Assembly (NCBI RefSeq): GCF_025642135.1
Contig: NZ_CP106794.1
Location: 186,001-250,000, forward strand
Direction of reading: 5' to 3'
DNA from: Streptomyces cynarae
GTDB taxonomy: Bacteria; Actinomycetota; Actinomycetes; Streptomycetales; Streptomycetaceae
DNA length: 64,000 nucleotides
Shown: piece after piece, positions 60,051 to 64,000 of the stretch
Layout: every line of letters begins with the position of its first letter
Position numbering within the stretch: position 1 is the first letter of the stretch
Notes under the pieces: generated by a model
Databases searched by the model: none
Told to the model about the DNA's origin: nothing
What the model saw: only the letters and a program-made list of their open reading frames with translations
Translations under genes and position numbers: made by a program

Positions 60051-60112
60051 GCCCGTAGACCGATGCCTATTCCGCAGCTTCTGATTGCCCGGGTTACCAA
60101 TACTTACAGTGA

Positions 60113-63100
60113 TCACCCAGCGCTTCCCTGACTCCGGTGGCCGAGTCGGCGCAGGTCCGCCGAGCGGGTGCTGGCGGGCAGCAGGTCGGCGTATGGGTGC
60201 AGGCGGGCTCCGGCGGTGCCGTCGGCGAGCGTGCGCTGCGGGGTGGCCGTCTGGGCCGGGGTGGGGGCTGGGCTGGTGCGGCCGAGGAGGTCGAGGGCGG
60301 CCTGGGGTCCGTGGTCGCGGCGGGTGGCGGCCACCTCGTCCAGGTCCCAGGCCATCTCGCCGACGACGGTGCGGCGCGGGCCGCGGGCCTCCACCGTGCC
60401 GCGTACGAGCAGCAGCCCGGAGTGGAACACGGTGTGCGCGACGTGCTCGTGGGAGTTCTCGAAGAAGGCGATGTCGACCAGGCCGGAGCCGTCCTCCAAG
60501 GTGCAGAAGATGATCCGCTTGCCGGACGGGATGGGAGGAGTCTGCGTGGAGGCCCGCACTCCGGCGACGAGGACCTTCTGTCCGGGCACCATGGCGCGCA
60601 GGTGGGCGGCGTCGGTCGCGCCGAGTTCGCGCAGCAGCCGGTGGTGGTGCTCCATCAGATGCTGGCTCACGTCGATGGAGAGGGTGTCGAGTTCGGCGCC
60701 GAGCTTGTCGCGGCTGGGCATTTCCGGCAGCCCGCTCGGTCCGGCGGTCACGAGCTCGCCGGCCAGCGGCAGCTGCCCGTCGGTGGCGGTACGGTTGCGG
60801 GATTGCCGGTGCAGTTCGGTGGCCTGCAGGAGCAGATCCCGGCGGGTCAGGCCGGGGGAGAGGGCGTCGAGGGCGCCGATACGGATGAGGCGCTGTGCGA
60901 GCGGGAGGGACGGGCGGGCGCGCAGCCACAGATCCTGCAGACCGGTGTAGGGCTGGCCAGCTACCAGGCGGGCGGTCTCCGCCTCGCTGATGCCCTTGAC
61001 CGTGGAGAACGCCAGGCGCACCCCCCAGCCCTGCCCGGTCTTCTCCACGCTGTGCTGCCCGCTGGAGTGGTTGACGTCGACGGGCAGCACGCCAACGCCG
61101 TGGCGTCGGGCGTCGGCGACGATGACCCGGCGCGGCCACATGCCCGGATCGTGCTCCAGCAGCCCCGCGTACAGATATGCCGGGAAGTGCGCCTTCAGGT
61201 ACGCGGACTGCAGGGCGGGGACGGCGAAGGCCACCGCGTGGGCGCGGCAGAAGCCGTACGCGCCGAAGGAGAAGACGGTCTCCCACACCTCGTCCAGCAC
61301 GTCCTTGGTGTAGCCGCGCTCGCCGGCCGTGCGACGGAACCACGCCTCGACTTTGGGCAGCCGACCGGGGTCGGCCAGGGCGCGCCGGGCGACGTCGCCG
61401 GCGGCACGGTCACAGCCGGTCATCGTGGTGAGGATCGCGATGATCTGCTCGTGCCAGATGACCACGCCGTAGGTGTCGTTGAGCACCGGCTCCAGGTCCG
61501 GATGCGGGTACTTGGGGGCGGCGCCGTGCCGGGCGGCGATGTACAAGGCGGGCATGCCCCCGGAGACGGGGCCGGGGCGGAAGAGGCTGATGTCGGCGAC
61601 GACGTCCTGCATGTGCCGGGGCTGGAGACGCCCCACCAGGTCCTGCTGACCGGGACTTTCGAGCTGGAAGAGGCCAACGGTGTCCGAGGCTCGGATCATC
61701 TCGAAGGCCTGCGGGTCGTTCAGGCTGACGTGGTCGGGGTTGTCGAGATCGAGCAGGCGTCCGGTCGTGCGGCGGATCTCGGCGACCGCGTACGCCATCG
61801 CGGACTGCATACGCACGCCCAGGACGTCGAGCTTCAGAAGACCAAGATCTTCGACGTCCTCCTTGTCGGCCTGCACCATCGGGTATCCGGCCCGTGTCGG
61901 TTGCACCGGAAGCCGGTCCAGCAGCGCCGCGTTCGACAGAATCACCCCGCACGGGTGCATGGCGTAGCCGCGGGGCAGCGCATCCAGGCCTTCAGCGAGC
62001 TCCCACAGCGGACCGAATTTCCCCGCCTTGGAGGCGAGTTGCCGAAGCTCCGGCAGTTCGGCCAACGCGCCGCGAATGTCCCGGGCCCGCAGGTGCGGAA
62101 AGCTCTTGGCGATCTCACCGACGACCTGCGGCGGAATCCCCAGGGCGAGGCCGGTATCGCGCAGAGCGTGCCGCGCCCGGTAGGTTTCGGGCATGCCGGT
62201 GACCGCGGTCCGCTCCCGCCCGAACCGCTTGATGATCGCGTCGTACACCTCCAGCCGACGCTCGGACTCCACATCGAGGTCGATGTCCGGCAACGACGTA
62301 CGCCGCTCGCTGAGGAAGCGCTCGAACAGCAGCCGGTGTTCGAGAGGGTTGGCCGTGGCGACGAACAGCGTGTGGTTGACCATGGAGCCGGCGCCGGAGC
62401 CGCGCGCTGCGACTCGGATACCCAGTGCCCGGGTGTCCGCGACCACTTGGGCCACGGCCAGGAAGTACCCCTCGAAGCCCAGCCGGCCGATGACCTCCAG
62501 CTCGTAGTGCAGCTGTCGTACGGCACGCTCATCCCGCTCCAGACCGCGAGCGACCATTCCCGTCTCACACCGCTGCCGCAGCAGCCGCATCGCCGACCCG
62601 CTCTCTGGGCCGGCACCGACGACGGCAGGTTCGGGGAAGTGGGGCCGCCCGAGCCCGAGATCGACCGGGGTGAGGGTGCACGAATGGCCGGTGGCCTCGG
62701 TCTCGGCCAGCAGGCGGATCGCCCGGGTGGAGTCGTCGCCGACGGCCTGGGCGATGCGGTCGGCGGCCGCCGCCATGTCGTCCGGGTCCTTCAGCCAGCG
62801 TTCGCCGCAATCCAGGTGGCGGCGGTCGACGGGCCGCAGCAGCCGGGCCGCATCCAGCACGTCGGCCAGCCGGTGCTGGTCGGGGTCGGCGTAGCGGACC
62901 GCGTTCGTCAGCACCGTACGGACGCCGAGCTGGTCGGCCAGGCCCACGGTGCGCGCGGCCAGCCGCAGCGAGCCCGCGCCGGTGCCCTGCCGCCCCAGGT
63001 ACACGGCTTCCAGCCGCAGCTGCTCTCCGGCCAGCTCCCGCCACGGCGCGAGCAGCTGCTCGGCAACGTCGGGGCGGCCAGCGGACAGGGCCCGCACCGG

Positions 63101-63622
63101 TTCGGAGGCCGGGCCGAGCATCACCACCAGGTCCTGGTCGGCGTACGCGCGCAAGACGGGCCAGGACACGACCGGCGCCGCGCCGCCGTCGGCCTCGGCG
63201 TGCGCGGCGGACACCAGACGGCACAGGCGAGCCCACCCGGCCGCGTTCTGTGCGAGCAGGGTGATCCGCAGCGGTGGCTCGATCACGTGCGCGCCGCCGC
63301 GCACGGGCGTACGCGGCCGTCCGGCGGCCCGATCAGGCGGGATGAGTGGGGCGACGGCGACGTCGACACCGAAGACGGGGCGGATACCGGCGGCCGCGGC
63401 GGCGGTGGCGAAGCGGACCGTGCCCGCGACGGTGTCCCGGTCGGTCAGCGCGAGCGTCGTCATCCCGCGCTCGGCAGCGCGCTGCACAAGAGCGCTGGGG
63501 AGAGAGGCGCCGTAGCGGGCGGAGTAACCGGAGGCGACTCGCAGATGAGTAAATCCACGGCTCGAACCTCCCGGCTGTCGTTCGCCCCTCCCTGACCTGT
63601 GTCCTCTCCAGGTATCCACCAT
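60113..63622 (-). CDS. DnaE2/ImuC-like DNA polymerase III alpha subunit
   Basis: 1169 residues from ATG 63622. PHP domain first ([51 protein letters not shown]). The polymerase core holds [20 protein letters not shown] (two catalytic Asp near 444-446) and [15 protein letters not shown] (third Asp near 596), with [20 protein letters not shown] [20 protein letters not shown]. The C-terminal OB fold is [20 protein letters not shown]. Length and motif set fit the error-prone DnaE2 group, which does lesion bypass with ImuB. No imuB or imuA neighbour is visible. The long ORFs on other frames here are shadows. Confidence 0.88.
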   Translation of the reverse strand: MVDTWRGHRSGRGERQPGGSSRGFTHLRVASGYSARYGASLPSALVQRAAERGMTTLALTDRDTVAGTVRFATAAAAAGIRPVFGVDVAVAPLIPPDRAAGRPRTPVRGGAHVIEPPLRITLLAQNAAGWARLCRLVSAAHAEADGGAAPVVSWPVLRAYADQDLVVMLGPASEPVRALSAGRPDVAEQLLAPWRELAGEQLRLEAVYLGRQGTGAGSLRLAARTVGLADQLGVRTVLTNAVRYADPDQHRLADVLDAARLLRPVDRRHLDCGERWLKDPDDMAAAADRIAQAVGDDSTRAIRLLAETEATGHSCTLTPVDLGLGRPHFPEPAVVGAGPESGSAMRLLRQRCETGMVARGLERDERAVRQLHYELEVIGRLGFEGYFLAVAQVVADTRALGIRVAARGSGAGSMVNHTLFVATANPLEHRLLFERFLSERRTSLPDIDLDVESERRLEVYDAIIKRFGRERTAVTGMPETYRARHALRDTGLALGIPPQVVGEIAKSFPHLRARDIRGALAELPELRQLASKAGKFGPLWELAEGLDALPRGYAMHPCGVILSNAALLDRLPVQPTRAGYPMVQADKEDVEDLGLLKLDVLGVRMQSAMAYAVAEIRRTTGRLLDLDNPDHVSLNDPQAFEMIRASDTVGLFQLESPGQQDLVGRLQPRHMQDVVADISLFRPGPVSGGMPALYIAARHGAAPKYPHPDLEPVLNDTYGVVIWHEQIIAILTTMTGCDRAAGDVARRALADPGRLPKVEAWFRRTAGERGYTKDVLDEVWETVFSFGAYGFCRAHAVAFAVPALQSAYLKAHFPAYLYAGLLEHDPGMWPRRVIVADARRHGVGVLPVDVNHSSGQHSVEKTGQGWGVRLAFSTVKGISEAETARLVAGQPYTGLQDLWLRARPSLPLAQRLIRIGALDALSPGLTRRDLLLQATELHRQSRNRTATDGQLPLAGELVTAGPSGLPEMPSRDKLGAELDTLSIDVSQHLMEHHHRLLRELGATDAAHLRAMVPGQKVLVAGVRASTQTPPIPSGKRIIFCTLEDGSGLVDIAFFENSHEHVAHTVFHSGLLLVRGTVEARGPRRTVVGEMAWDLDEVAATRRDHGPQAALDLLGRTSPAPTPAQTATPQRTLADGTAGARLHPYADLLPASTRSADLRRLGHRSQGSAG

Positions 63623-63631
63623 AACGCGAAA

Positions 63632-63647
63632 TCGCACACGCGTGCGA
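63632..63647 (-). promoter_or_regulatory. Inverted repeat TCGCACACGCGTGCGA upstream of the polymerase
   Basis: Arms TCGCAC and GTGCGA around ACGC, 10 bp upstream of the DnaE2-like start. It has the spacing of the actinobacterial LexA box (TCGAAC-N4-GTTCGA) with one symmetric change in each arm. A repressor operator is likely; LexA binding is only a possibility. Confidence 0.45.
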
Positions 63648-63828
63648 ATGAGTGATTCGATGCTGTCCCAGGTCGCGCAGCGACTGCAAGAAGGGGGACG
63701 GCCTTGATTCGGTGGTCCGGGACGCACGTGTGACGTGCGTCTCACTTCTCGTTTCGGTCCTTAGGGCGGCCTGGTTCTCGGCGGAAGGGGTGAGCCCGGC
63801 GACCGTCGCTTGGCCCGGAAGGGCAGTG

Positions 63829-64000
63829 ATGCCCCACCTGCTCAAGCACCGCGCGCTGCTCGCGGCGTTCATCGTTCTCACGGCGATCGCCTCACGTCGC
63901 TCGCTATCGACGCCGAGGACGAGCTCTACGTCGGAGGACAGACCGCTGTCACCGCTCGGGTCCATCGCCAGCCGCTACTTCGGCGGCTCCGACCTGGTCA
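63829..64000 (+). CDS. Possible 5' end of a membrane or secreted protein (partial)
   Basis: ATG 63829 with GGAAGGG upstream opens MPHLLKHRALLAAFIVLTAI, a hydrophobic N-terminus, and runs off the window. The next residues (ASRRSLSTPRTSSTSEDRPL) have a poorer look, so a frameshift or wrong frame is possible. No family recognised. Confidence 0.3.
   Translation, partial: MPHLLKHRALLAAFIVLTAIASRRSLSTPRTSSTSEDRPLSPLGSIASRYFGGSDLV

Noticed and set aside
57960..61343. 1127-residue minus-strand ORF
   Set aside because: Shadow. It covers the 58047-60050 HEAT-type gene on the opposite strand and the 3' part of the polymerase in the wrong frame. Composition is Arg/Pro/Gly-rich with no domains.
60137..63595. 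1152-residue plus-strand ORF
   Set aside because: Shadow of the DnaE2-like gene; no motif and Gly/Gln/Val-rich, the usual result of reading a GC-rich gene antisense.
1..64000. CRISPR array
   Set aside because: No regularly spaced direct repeats of 20-40 bp seen, and no Cas gene.
1..64000. tRNA, rRNA or other standard RNA genes
   Set aside because: No cloverleaf with T-loop GGTTCGA-type sequence or rRNA motif was recognised by eye; a covariance-model scan would be decisive.
1..64000. Chromosomal parS GTTTCACGTGAAAC
   Set aside because: Not seen anywhere in the window, which supports a plasmid-specific centromere rather than the chromosomal one.

Overview
The window is very GC-rich, with near-saturated third codon positions, Shine-Dalgarno GGAGG sites, GTG and TTG starts, stop/start overlaps (ATGA, GTGA) and Streptomyces-type families: TraB-like translocase, XRE with DUF6879, Lsr2-like, NucA/NucB, DnaE2-like. 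It looks like a Streptomyces or close relative. A plasmid-type parAB pair with its own palindromic sites, a conjugation module, many insertion sequences and a high load of broken genes suggest a (probably linear) plasmid or a plasmid-derived, transposon-rich replicon arm. This is inference; no telomere or replication initiator is visible.

Layout. 1-4.1 kb: end of an actinobacterial conjugation module (FtsK/SpoIIIE-type translocase plus small partners). 4.1-8.4 kb: P-loop kinase, IS remnants, a SnoaL-like pair, a DsbA/FrnE-like oxidoreductase and a truncated kinase. 8.4-14.2 kb: a run of small co-directional plasmid genes (Zn-finger-like, ASCH, Lsr2-like fusion), split by a GNAT gene plus an IS110 element. 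14.4-23.3 kb: hydrolase, integrase remnant, broken YrhB/Imm35-like gene, MFS/ArsR pair, NUDIX, VOC, an IS5-family element and a TetR-controlled membrane/DCC operon. 23.7-26.2 kb: DUF6879 and XRE/DUF5753 regulatory operon. 27-36.2 kb: PIN protein, RelE-like toxin pair, secreted NucA/NucB nuclease, a small overlapping operon with an amber codon, and plasmid hypotheticals. 36.2-44.6 kb: the partition region, parA-parB and six copies of TGATTACGNCGTAATCA, interspersed with IS scars, a PyrF-like gene and an IS701 element. 45.1-60.1 kb: ISAzo13 element, then genes of types common in immunity or damage-reversal cassettes (HAD, SMI1/KNR4, two HEAT-type proteins, ADP-ribosylglycohydrolase, secreted DUF3761), a DNA ligase scar, and an IS3 element split by an IS110 element. 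60.1-63.6 kb: a DnaE2-like polymerase with a palindrome at its promoter.

How the parts fit. TraB would move the replicon between mycelia and ParA/ParB would segregate it. The six palindromes cluster within 8 kb around parAB and two lie inside the parA and parB reading frames, so this is the best candidate for an undescribed system: a ParABS cassette with a centromere sequence unlike the chromosomal Streptomyces parS. The rest is accessory cargo under heavy IS turnover. At least ten genes carry single-base frameshifts or in-frame stops, which is either real decay or sequence error.
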